Assembly: GCA_016794785.1 (NCBI GenBank)
Contig: JAEUHC010000019.1
Coordinates: 970,647 to 1,034,646 of the forward strand
DNA length: 64,000 nt
Source of the DNA: Opitutaceae bacterium
GTDB taxonomy: Bacteria; Verrucomicrobiota; Verrucomicrobiia; Opitutales; Opitutaceae
Reading direction: 5' to 3'
Notes under the pieces: model-generated
Told to the model about the DNA's origin: nothing
Databases searched by the model: none
What the model saw: the letters and a program-made list of their open reading frames with translations, nothing else
Part shown: piece after piece, positions 15,373 to 23,733 of the stretch
Position numbering within the stretch: position 1 is the stretch's first letter
Layout: every line of letters starts with the position of its first letter
Translations under genes and position numbers: made by a program

Positions 15373-18300
15373 TCACCCCGCCCACGCGCGTGCGTTGTAG
15401 AAGAGCTGCATCCACGGCGAGTCTTCGCCCCACTCGCGCGGGGACCAGCTCATGCACGAGGAGCGGAAAACGCGTTCCGGATGCGGCATCATGATCGTCA
15501 CGCGGCCGCTGGTCGTGGTGAGTGCGGTCATGCCGAGCGGCGAGCCGTTCGGGTTGAGCGGATAGTGCTCCGTGGGCTGGTGGTCATTGTCCACGAAGCG
15601 CGCCGCCACGAGCCCGGATTCGCTGCACGCGCGCGCCGCGGCGGCATCGGGGAATTCCGTGAAGCCTTCGCCGTGCGCGACGGCGATCGGAATCACACTG
15701 CCGGCCATCCCGGCGAAGAGCACGCTCGGGCTCGGCTCAATCTTGAGGGAGACGAAGCGGCCTTCGTAGCGCTCGCTCTGGTTCTGCACGAAGCGCGGCC
15801 AGTGGCCGGCGCCGGGGATGATGGACTTGAGGTTGCTCATCATCTGGCAGCCGTTGCACACGCCGAGGGCGAACGCGTCCTCGCGCGCGAAGAACGCGGC
15901 GAATTCGGCGCGCGCGCGATCATGGAAGAGGATGCTCTTGGCCCAGCCTTCGCCGGCGCCAAGCACGTCGCCGTAGCTGAAGCCGCCGCAGGCCGCGAGG
16001 CCGCGGAAATCCTTGAGTGAGACGCGGCCGCTGAGGATGTCGGTCATGTGGACATCCACAGCGCGAAAACCGGCGCGCGTGAACGCGGCGGCCATCTCGA
16101 CCTCGCCGTTCACGCCCTGCTCGCGGAGGATGGCGACTGAGGGTTTCTGATTTTGAACCACAGAGGCCACGGAGGACACAGAGGATGAACGCTGCTTCGC
16201 GGTTCCGGATTCAGCCTCCGTGCCCTCTGTGTTCTCTGTGGTGAGTTTGAAGGTGATTTTCGGCGTGATGCCGGGGTTCTTCGGATCGAGGCGGAGCGCG
16301 TGTTCCTGCTCGGCGCAGGTGGGGTTGTCACGCAGGCCCGCGATGCGGCGCGTGACATCGGACCAGATCGCGCGCAGGGCGAAGAGGTTTTCCTCAAAGA
16401 GCGTCTTGCCGCCGCGTGTGACGCGGAGCGTGTGCGTGGGGTTGAGCGTGCCGATGCGGGTCGTGCAGTTCTTGAACCCATGCTCGCGCAGGGTGAGCGA
16501 GACCTCGTCGAGGTCTTCGGCGCGGATCTGGATCACGGCGCCGAGCTCCTCGCTGAACAACGTGGAGAAGATCTCATAGCCGTTGGGCAGCGTGAGATCG
16601 ACGCCGGTGTGGCCGGCGAAGGCCATCTCAGTGACGGTCGCGAGCAGTCCGCCGTCGCTGCGGTCGTGGTAGGCGAGCAGTTTGTTCTCACGGCCGAGGC
16701 GCTGGATCGCGTTCCAGAAATTCTTCAGATCGGCCGGGCTGTCCACATCCGGCGTCGCCTCGCCCATCTGGGAGACGACTTGCGCGAGGATGGAACCGCC
16801 GAGGCGGTTTTTCCCGCGGCCGAGATCGATCAGGAGCAGGACCGTCTCGCCGATTCGCTCCGAACTTTGGGACACAGAGCTCACAGAGGAAGACAGAGAG
16901 GCCACAGAGGATTCCGACTCTGTGCGCTCCCTTCTTTTCTCCGTGCCCTCTGTGACTGGATCGTATCTGAGCTGGGGGGTAAGGGAGCGGCGGATGTCGG
17001 CGACTGGCGCGAAGGCGGAGACGATCAGCGAGACGGGCGCGGTCATGCGCTTTTGCTTTCCGTCCTGCTGCCAGACGGTGCTCATGCTCATCGAGTCCTT
17101 GCCGACGGGAATCGTGATGCCGAGCGCCGGGCACAGCTCCATCCCCACGGCCTGCACGGCGGCGTAGAGATCGGCGGCGTCGCCGGGGACGGCGGGGGCG
17201 GCCATCCAGTTGGCGGAGAGATTCACTTTGCCGATCTCGCCGATCTGGGCGGCGGCGAGGTTGGTGAGCGCTTCGCCGACGGCGAGGCGCGCGGATGCGG
17301 CGGCGTTGTTGATCGCGACGGGCGTGCGTTCGCCCATGGCCATCGCCTCGCCGGTATAGACGTCGAAGGCCGCGGCCGTCACGGCGCAGTCGGCGACGGG
17401 CACCTGCCACGGGCCGACCATCTGGTCGCGCGCGATCAGGCCGCCGAGCGTGCGGTCGCCGATGGCGATGAGGAACGTCTTGTCGGCCACGGTCGGGTGC
17501 GAGAGCACGCGGCGCACGGCCTCGCGGAGCATCGCGCTCTCGTTATGCTTGTCATCGCGAGGGGCGCGAAGCGCGCCGTGGCGATCCTGCTGGATTGCTT
17601 CGTCGCCAGTGGCTCCTCGCAATGACAGTGGGGTGAGATCGAGCGGGAGCTGCGGGCGGCGCAGGGATTTTTCCACGCGGTGCATGCGCGGCGGCTTGCC
17701 GAGCAGCACCTCGAGCGGGAGATCGATGGGCGTGTTCTTGAACTGGGGGTCCTCGACGACGAGGCGCTTTTCCTCCGTGGCCTCGCCGACGACGGCGAAG
17801 GGGCAGCGCTCGCGCTCGCAGAGTTTTTGAAACAACCCGATGCGCGTGGCGGGCACGGCGAGCACGTAGCGCTCCTGCGACTCGTTGCACCAGATTTCCA
17901 GCGGGCTCATGCCGGGCTCGGCGTTGGGCAGCGCGCGGAGGTTGAATTTTCCGCCGCGGCCGCCGTCGTTGACGAGTTCGGGCAGCGCGTTCGAGACGCC
18001 ACCGGCGCCGACATCGTGGATGAAGGAAATGGGGTTGTCGTCGCCGAGCGCCCAGCAGCGATCGATGACTTCCTGGCAGCGGCGCTCCATCTCGGCGTTG
18101 TCGCGCTGCACGCTGGCGAAATCGAGGTTTTCACTGCCGTGGCCGCTGGCGATGGAGCTGGCGGCGCCGCCGCCGAGGCCGATGAGCATCGCGGGTCCGC
18201 CGAGGACGACGAGTTTGTCGCCAGGATTGATCGCGCCTTTCTGCACGTGGTCGGCGCGGATGTTGCCGAGGCCGCCGGCGAGCATGATGGGCTTGTGGTA

Positions 18301-19560
18301 GCCGCGTAGCTCCGCTGCGGGGGTCTGGGCTTTGGGGTCTGGGGTCTGGGGAGCGGACGCAGGCACGGCGGCTTCGAACGTGCGGAAGTAGCCGTTGATG
18401 GCGGGCCGGCCGAATTCGTTGTTGAAGGCGGCGCCGCCGAGCGGGCCCTCGATCATGATGTCGAGCGCGGAGACGATGCGGCCGGGTTTGCCGTTTTCCT
18501 TTTCCCACGGCTGCACGGCGCCGGGGAGCTTGAGATTGGAAACGGTGAAGCCCACGAGGCCGGCCTTGGGTTTTGCGCCGCGGCCGGTCGCGCCCTCGTC
18601 GCGGATCTCGCCGCCGGAGCCGGTGGCGGCGCCGGGGAAGGGCGAGATGGCGGTGGGGTGGTTGTGGGTCTCGACCTTGCAGAGGATGTGGATGTCCTCG
18701 GCGTTCGTCACGTAGTCGTGCGTGCGCGGATCGGCGAAGAAGCGTCCGCCGCGCGTGCCGGCGAAGACGGCGGCGTTGTCCTTGTAGGCGGAGAGGATGC
18801 CGTCGCTGTGAAGCTGGTAGGTGTTTTTGATCATCTGGAACAGCGAGCGGTCGCGCGGCGCGCCGTCGATGTCCCAGGTGGCGTTGAAAATCTTGTGCCG
18901 GCAGTGCTCGGAGTTGGCCTGTGCAAACATCATCAGCTCGATGTCGTGCGGATCGCGGCCGAGCTTGGTGAAGGCGGCGGCGAGGTAGTCGATCTCGTCG
19001 GCGGCGAGCGCAAGGCCGAGGGATTGGTTGGCGGCCACGAGCGCGGCGCGCCCCTGCGCGAGGAGCGGGATGCTCTGCATCGGGCGTGGAGCCTCGTGGT
19101 GAAACAATTCGGCGCAGGCGTCGAGGTCGGGGAAAACCACCTGCGTCATGCGATCGTGCAGCTTGGCGGCGAGGGTCGCGCGCTGGGTCTCGGAGAGCAC
19201 GGTGGCGCCGCAGTCGATCGTGAAGGCGACGACGCGTTCGATGCGCTTGATCGCGGTGAGGCCGCAGATGTGGGCGATGTCGGTGGCCTTGGAGGACCAC
19301 GGCGAGATCGTGCCAGGGCGGGGCGCGACGATTTGGGCGACTCCGGAGATTTTTTCCGCCGCGCGGCTCGGGCCGTAGGTCAGGAGCTTTTCCAGCACGG
19401 CGCGCGATGCGTCCGGGAGATCGCCCGCGACTTCGACGAGGTGCACAAACTCGGCGCCGAGCGCCCGCGCCGGCACGCCTGCGGCGGTGAGATCGGCGAG
19501 GAGTTTTTGCAGGCGGAAAGGCGAGAGGGCGGGGGAGCCGCGGAGGATCAGCATGGACAT
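15373..19560 (-). CDS. purL: Phosphoribosylformylglycinamidine synthase, single chain
   Basis: PurL turns FGAR, glutamine and ATP into FGAM in purine synthesis. The 1395-residue chain has the N-terminal domain, two AIR-synthase-like halves (EAEVETHNHPTA-type motif seen as CKVETHNHPTAISPFPGAAT; SVQRDNAEMERRCQEVIDRC), and a C-terminal glutaminase with nucleophile Cys in ALGVCNGCQMMSNL near residue 1230 and HGEGF. Usual length is about 1290-1340. The surplus is explained by four in-frame repeat insertions at about residues 401-414, 645-670, 868-896 and 1106-1134. Starts at 19560 (MSMLILRG) or 19554 are both possible. The upstream extension to 20310 is not coding. purF and purM lie 6 kb away on the other strand. 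Confidence 0.95.
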   Translation of the reverse strand: MSMLILRGSPALSPFRLQKLLADLTAAGVPARALGAEFVHLVEVAGDLPDASRAVLEKLLTYGPSRAAEKISGVAQIVAPRPGTISPWSSKATDIAHICGLTAIKRIERVVAFTIDCGATVLSETQRATLAAKLHDRMTQVVFPDLDACAELFHHEAPRPMQSIPLLAQGRAALVAANQSLGLALAADEIDYLAAAFTKLGRDPHDIELMMFAQANSEHCRHKIFNATWDIDGAPRDRSLFQMIKNTYQLHSDGILSAYKDNAAVFAGTRGGRFFADPRTHDYVTNAEDIHILCKVETHNHPTAISPFPGAATGSGGEIRDEGATGRGAKPKAGLVGFTVSNLKLPGAVQPWEKENGKPGRIVSALDIMIEGPLGGAAFNNEFGRPAINGYFRTFEAAVPASAPQTPDPKAQTPAAELRGYHKPIMLAGGLGNIRADHVQKGAINPGDKLVVLGGPAMLIGLGGGAASSIASGHGSENLDFASVQRDNAEMERRCQEVIDRCWALGDDNPISFIHDVGAGGVSNALPELVNDGGRGGKFNLRALPNAEPGMSPLEIWCNESQERYVLAVPATRIGLFQKLCERERCPFAVVGEATEEKRLVVEDPQFKNTPIDLPLEVLLGKPPRMHRVEKSLRRPQLPLDLTPLSLRGATGDEAIQQDRHGALRAPRDDKHNESAMLREAVRRVLSHPTVADKTFLIAIGDRTLGGLIARDQMVGPWQVPVADCAVTAAAFDVYTGEAMAMGERTPVAINNAAASARLAVGEALTNLAAAQIGEIGKVNLSANWMAAPAVPGDAADLYAAVQAVGMELCPALGITIPVGKDSMSMSTVWQQDGKQKRMTAPVSLIVSAFAPVADIRRSLTPQLRYDPVTEGTEKRRERTESESSVASLSSSVSSVSQSSERIGETVLLLIDLGRGKNRLGGSILAQVVSQMGEATPDVDSPADLKNFWNAIQRLGRENKLLAYHDRSDGGLLATVTEMAFAGHTGVDLTLPNGYEIFSTLFSEELGAVIQIRAEDLDEVSLTLREHGFKNCTTRIGTLNPTHTLRVTRGGKTLFEENLFALRAIWSDVTRRIAGLRDNPTCAEQEHALRLDPKNPGITPKITFKLTTENTEGTEAESGTAKQRSSSVSSVASVVQNQKPSVAILREQGVNGEVEMAAAFTRAGFRAVDVHMTDILSGRVSLKDFRGLAACGGFSYGDVLGAGEGWAKSILFHDRARAEFAAFFAREDAFALGVCNGCQMMSNLKSIIPGAGHWPRFVQNQSERYEGRFVSLKIEPSPSVLFAGMAGSVIPIAVAHGEGFTEFPDAAAARACSESGLVAARFVDNDHQPTEHYPLNPNGSPLGMTALTTTSGRVTIMMPHPERVFRSSCMSWSPREWGEDSPWMQLFYNARAWAG
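16157..16242. repeat. CACAGAG-type inverted repeat inside purL
   Basis: Imperfect inverted repeat of 86 bases: one end begins ACCACAGAGGCCACGGAGGA, the other reads the same way on the opposite strand. In the PurL frame it encodes TTENTEGTEAESGTAKQRSS and SVSSVASVV, between the second synthase half and the glutaminase. Same family as 16871-16957 and the intergenic copy at 32181-32269. Confidence 0.88.
16871..16957. repeat. CACAGAG-type repeat inside purL, second copy
   Basis: About 87 bases beginning GACACAGAGCTCACAGAGGA and closing with CCGTGCCCTCTGTGACT. In frame it encodes VTEGTEKRRERTESESSVAS and LSSSVSSVSQ, a polar Ser/Glu-rich segment foreign to PurL, near residues 868-896. Confidence 0.87.
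17551..17626. repeat. GTCATCGCGAGG...CCTCGCAATGAC repeat inside purL
   Basis: A 76-base element with inverted ends GTCATCGCGAGG and CCTCGCAATGAC. Read by PurL it gives LSLRGATGDEAIQQDRHGAL and RAPRDDK, near residues 645-670. In other bacteria the same repeat type, read in another frame, gives the CHCEERSDEAI peptide that often contaminates annotations. Confidence 0.88.
18319..18356. repeat. GGGTCTGGGG short tandem repeat inside purL
   Basis: GGGTCTGGGCTTTGGGGTCT followed by GGGGTCTGGGG, read by PurL as PQTPDPKAQTP near residues 401-414. This Pro/Thr/Gln-rich piece interrupts the first synthase half. A simple tandem repeat rather than a palindrome. Confidence 0.75.
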
Positions 19561-19689
19561 CGAAAAGGAGCGGCGACGTTTCACGACATCGCGGGCGCGG
19601 TCAAGGGGCGGGGCGGTCATGCGCCGCCGCGATGAGCGGAATCCGTTCGACGCGCAGCGCGCGCTTCCGTTTGTTCCCTGCCTCTCGCC

Positions 19690-22110
19690 ATGAAACGGAC
19701 CCTGCCTTCCCCTCGATTTCGTTGTCGCGCGTGGTGTTGGGTGTTGCGCCCGGGATGGCGGCTGGCGGGGCTCGCTCTCATCGCGGGCACGCTGAGCCTG
19801 GTGCCGACGCACGCGGCGGACGACGACAGCAACGACGGCCCGGTGCGCTTTCACGATGTGAAGGGCTGGCGGGGCACGCTCGTCGCCTCGGCACGGCCGA
19901 GCAAGATGACGCTCGATCTCATGGGTTCCACGCTGACGCCGAAAGGGATCAAGTGGAACCTCGACTACAGTGTCTATGTGAACGTCGAGTTTGTCCTCAC
20001 CGAGTATGAGAGCGATCCCTCGGTGTGGAAAGGCCGGGTCGAGCGCGGGGATTATTCCAGCGGGTATCGCTGGACCACCCAATCGTCCGGCGGGAAGACG
20101 GAATGCGTTTTCAACGCCGAGGGACCGATGGACTTTTCGGGTGATGCGCGGGTCGAGCTGCAGTTTCATCGCCAAAGAGGCTGGTCGGTGCGGATGCCCT
20201 CGGGCCGGCGCACGACGGAGCTGAGGGAGAAATGGACCACACCCGAGGGGAAGGTTTTCCCCTCCAGTTTCACTGGCCAGGCCTACGGGATGGGTTCGAC
20301 CAACACGCACCCCTACCCGAAGCAGGGCTTTGTCCTTTTCGCCTCCAATGAGACGAAGGAGGGTTCATTTGCGGGGCTGGGCGGAACCATGGCCGCGACG
20401 CCGGCGCTGACCTGGGACTACACGATCTACCTGGAGCCGACCTCGATGACGGAACTCCGCCTGGAGTTTGAGGACACGGCGGCGTATCGCGAATGGCGGC
20501 CTGACGCCAAGCCCGACGGTGGACTTGGCACGCCGCTCGAAATCAAGGCCACGCTGGTCGCCGCCGACGGCAGCAGGCCCAAGACGGACATCAAGAGCTT
20601 TGTCTGGGAACTCACCGGCACTTCGACGGAGCCAGGCATCGCGATGAACTATCCGGTCAACCCGCAGGATTTCGACTATGATCTGGAGCTCGAAGCGACT
20701 GGGCCGATGGCGGTCCTCGACAATTCCAAGCAGCGCGTGACGCGCGCGGTGCGCAGCGGATTTTCCGACACTGTGAAGGTTGTGCCCCGCGACTGGGGCG
20801 GCTGGGCGACGTTGCAGGCGACGGCCATCCTGACCGACGGCCGCCGCGTGCAGGGCAAGCTGAAGGGTAAAAAAGAGACCGGCCTGCGGCTCCCGAAACG
20901 CGCGCCCGACTCGAAGATCGCCGATAGCTGGAAGGCGCGGAACAAGTCCGGTGCCGACAGTCTCGACGACGAGGACGAACCCGTGGGCGACAGCAACAAG
21001 GGCGACGGTTTCACCCTCTACGAGGAGTATCGCGGGTTCATTGTGGAGGGGCAGCACGTCGAGGGTGACCCGAAGAAGAAGGATTTCTTCGTGCTCAATC
21101 TCATCGGGGGCGACGCGGAGCCGGGCATCGATTTGTTTGCCTCGCTTTCGCAGCTGCGGGTCCATTCGCGGCTGCGGCCCGAGGAAATGTCCGAGACGAC
21201 GCGGCTCATGAACGGCAACAATTCGCAGGGCGCCCACCGCGTTGATCAACACGGCGTGTGGGTGAAGACCTTCACCAAGTCCACACTGGGCGACACGGGA
21301 GCGCAGACACCCATGACCGAGGCTGGAGTCGCGGGCCGGCCCGGCATCACGAAGGGCATCGGCATCCTCGCGCGCGACGACACCGACAGCGCCTTCAACC
21401 AGCCCTTCAACCTGCCGCCGTCGGACATGGCCTTCGCCTACGACCGCGCGATCGCGCATGAGCTGCTGCATTCCGTGGGCGCCGAGCATCACGGCAGCGG
21501 GGATTACCGGCAGATCATGGGCTACTGCTCGCCGCGGCATCCGTTGAACAAATTAGGCCGGCCCTACTACGGCTACAGCGCCGACTCCCCCATCATCCTG
21601 CTCGACGAAGACGGCCAGGACGTGGCCGCCAAGGATCTCCCCGAATACGTCAAATTCCGTGAGTTCATCGATATGATGATGCTCGAGCGCTATCTCAAGG
21701 AAGGACAGGACTACATTGCCCGGAATGGCGTCGGTTACTCCGGCTTCACCACCCCGCAGCAATACGCGGACTTTCACATCGAGCTGCTGCTCGTCTTTCC
21801 CTTCATGCATTTGGACGGGACCGTGGGCGTCGAGCGCGGCGAACATTCCGGTCATCAGGACTGCGTCATGCGCTACTCGTTCGCGAAGTTCTACGAGGCC
21901 AAGGCGGCCGCCCAAAAAACCCTCTACGTCGTCTCTCCGGGCACGGAGCGAATCGGCCTGCAGTTATGCCAAGCCGCCGCCGGCACCGGGATCAACGCGC
22001 CCGGCCGCCGGCCGCAGTCGCGCTACGGCGATGCCGGCGCGGGCGGGGGAAACTGCGCCGCCCAAATCTGCCCGAACGACGCGATTCCGCCGCGAAAGGT
22101 GAAACCATGA
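19690..22110 (+). CDS. Secreted metzincin-like metalloprotease
   Basis: The 806-residue protein begins with a basic signal peptide (hydrophobic LAGLALIAGTLSLVPTHA, cleavage near residue 42). Near residue 590 it has HELLHSVGAEHH, which fits the metzincin zinc motif HExxHxxGxxH. The Met-turn may be the MGYCSP that follows about 15 residues later. The first 550 residues hold beta-rich material with no family I recognise. Its stop overlaps the start of the next secreted protein (ATGA), so the two are translationally coupled. Divergent from purL, with 129 bases between. Function as an exported or periplasmic peptidase is an inference from the motif and signal. Confidence 0.8.
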   Translation: MKRTLPSPRFRCRAWCWVLRPGWRLAGLALIAGTLSLVPTHAADDDSNDGPVRFHDVKGWRGTLVASARPSKMTLDLMGSTLTPKGIKWNLDYSVYVNVEFVLTEYESDPSVWKGRVERGDYSSGYRWTTQSSGGKTECVFNAEGPMDFSGDARVELQFHRQRGWSVRMPSGRRTTELREKWTTPEGKVFPSSFTGQAYGMGSTNTHPYPKQGFVLFASNETKEGSFAGLGGTMAATPALTWDYTIYLEPTSMTELRLEFEDTAAYREWRPDAKPDGGLGTPLEIKATLVAADGSRPKTDIKSFVWELTGTSTEPGIAMNYPVNPQDFDYDLELEATGPMAVLDNSKQRVTRAVRSGFSDTVKVVPRDWGGWATLQATAILTDGRRVQGKLKGKKETGLRLPKRAPDSKIADSWKARNKSGADSLDDEDEPVGDSNKGDGFTLYEEYRGFIVEGQHVEGDPKKKDFFVLNLIGGDAEPGIDLFASLSQLRVHSRLRPEEMSETTRLMNGNNSQGAHRVDQHGVWVKTFTKSTLGDTGAQTPMTEAGVAGRPGITKGIGILARDDTDSAFNQPFNLPPSDMAFAYDRAIAHELLHSVGAEHHGSGDYRQIMGYCSPRHPLNKLGRPYYGYSADSPIILLDEDGQDVAAKDLPEYVKFREFIDMMMLERYLKEGQDYIARNGVGYSGFTTPQQYADFHIELLLVFPFMHLDGTVGVERGEHSGHQDCVMRYSFAKFYEAKAAAQKTLYVVSPGTERIGLQLCQAAAGTGINAPGRRPQSRYGDAGAGGGNCAAQICPNDAIPPRKVKP

Positions 22111-23630
22111 AGCTTGCGATGCGATGGTTCGCACCGGCTCTGGTGGCGGCGGTGGTGTCGGTGCAGGCGGCCGTGCCGGCCGCCCCACAGCTCTCGTTGT
22201 CCCTGCGCGGCGTCGCCGAGGGTGTGGCTCAGCCCGGCGAACCTCTTCGGATTGTCGTGCGTGTGGCCGCCCCCCGCGCGAGCGCGGCCACGATCGCCCT
22301 CGCGCCCGCAAACGGCGCCTGGAGCGATGCAGTGAGCATCGAGCTTTGGCCAGCGGTGGGCCGCGCGTCTGTGGCGAAGGCAGAGGGCGTGGGCCGGCCG
22401 GAATCGTCTTCGGCCACGCTGGGTGCCGGTCGCATCGCCGGTGGTTTGTGGCGTTTCCCGTCGGAGGTGACGCAGCGACTCGCTCCAGGCTCTTATCAGG
22501 TGCGCGCGCGCCTCGCGATTCGCGATGGCTCTGGCTGGAAGGGCGAGGTCGAGGCGGTGGCCCTCCCACTGCGCATCGTGGCGCCCTCCAGCGACCCTGA
22601 ACGGATTACGCAGCTGACGGTGAATCGCGCCCACGATGCGCTCGTGCGCGGGCAGATCGAGGCGGCGGCGGCCGTCCTCGATGCGCAGCTCGGCTCCATG
22701 CCGGACGATGTCCGCCTCCTAGCCGCGCGCGCCGAGGTGGCGCTGCGGGCCGGCAACCCTGCCGCCGCGCTCATGTGTTTGAATCGCGTGCCGCCGGGAA
22801 AATCGGTCGGTCCGGCTTCGCCGGAGCGGGATGCGCTCCTCGCGCGCGTGAGGACGGCGCTGCGCGAGGCATCTGGGACTACGCCCAAACCCCCGGCTTG
22901 GAGCTGGCCGCCCGCCAAGGTGATGGAACTCTCCGCCGAAAAAAAGGCGGCGGCCTTGAGAAACGCTCTTCCGCGCCCATCCCCGGCCGCGGCGAATACT
23001 CCGCCGGTTGGCTCCGGAGCGTCTTCCGGCCCGGCCCGTCCTGTCCCGGCCACACCGCCTGTCCCGGCACCGGCCATCGCCGCCAAGGCTGCGTCACCCG
23101 GCCCGAAAATCGGCGCACCCTCGGCCGGGGTGATCGTGCCCGCCGCCGAGCTCGACGACAAAAAAATCCGCGCCGACGCCGCCGGCCAATGGGCGGCGAG
23201 CGCCACGGCCAGTTCGCAATACAGTTCGCCGCGCTATGCGCCGGCGCAGGCGACCGGCGCGCCCAACGTCCCCCTCGGCATGGCCGGCGACAATCCCGAT
23301 GCGTGGTGTCCCGGCCGGCAGAACGACGGCACCGAATGGCTCGAAGTGGCCTTCGCGAAACCCGCCGCCGCGACCGAAGTGCGCGTGCTCCAGAACAACG
23401 CCCCCGGTGCCATCTCCAAAGTCGAGGCCATCGCGCCCGATGGCACGGTGCATCTCTGGTGGGAGGGCAAGGATCCCTACGTCGCGCCGGCAATCCGCGA
23501 GATCGCGTGGTTTGTCATCCGTGTGCCGAAGACCGATTACGCGGTCGCGAAGGTGAAGCTCACGCTCAACCTCGCCGCCGTCCCCGGCTGGAAACAAATC
23601 GACGCGGTGCAGTTGGTCGCCGCGCCGTGA
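22107..23630 (+). CDS. Secreted protein with TPR-like and discoidin-like parts
   Basis: The 507-residue protein starts at the ATG at 22107, overlapping the stop of the protease gene by four bases. A signal peptide (FAPALVAAVVSVQAAVPAA) is followed by an Ig-like beta part, a helical segment near residues 165-265 resembling a tetratricopeptide pair (AAVLDAQLGSMPDDVRLLAA, RAEVALRAGNPAAALMCLN), and a Pro/Ala linker. The last 150 residues look like a galactose-binding/discoidin sandwich (SSQYSSPRYAPAQATGAPNV, NDGTEWLEVAF, ending AAVPGWKQIDAVQLVAAP). No named family. Probably acts outside the cytoplasm with the upstream protease. Confidence 0.75.
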   Translation: MKLAMRWFAPALVAAVVSVQAAVPAAPQLSLSLRGVAEGVAQPGEPLRIVVRVAAPRASAATIALAPANGAWSDAVSIELWPAVGRASVAKAEGVGRPESSSATLGAGRIAGGLWRFPSEVTQRLAPGSYQVRARLAIRDGSGWKGEVEAVALPLRIVAPSSDPERITQLTVNRAHDALVRGQIEAAAAVLDAQLGSMPDDVRLLAARAEVALRAGNPAAALMCLNRVPPGKSVGPASPERDALLARVRTALREASGTTPKPPAWSWPPAKVMELSAEKKAAALRNALPRPSPAAANTPPVGSGASSGPARPVPATPPVPAPAIAAKAASPGPKIGAPSAGVIVPAAELDDKKIRADAAGQWAASATASSQYSSPRYAPAQATGAPNVPLGMAGDNPDAWCPGRQNDGTEWLEVAFAKPAAATEVRVLQNNAPGAISKVEAIAPDGTVHLWWEGKDPYVAPAIREIAWFVIRVPKTDYAVAKVKLTLNLAAVPGWKQIDAVQLVAAP

Positions 23631-23733
23631 GCGGCAAAAACTGGCTCGGCCCGGCCGCTGGCTTCCGAGCCCGAGGATGAGCTTGCTCGGCCAATTTGGT
23701 TGATCGCGGCGCTGATTCGGCCTGCCATCCGCG

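Noticed and set aside
19561..20310. N-terminal extension of purL up to 20310
   Set aside because: The extension is antisense to the metzincin gene and has no PurL similarity; the family start fits 19560 or 19554.
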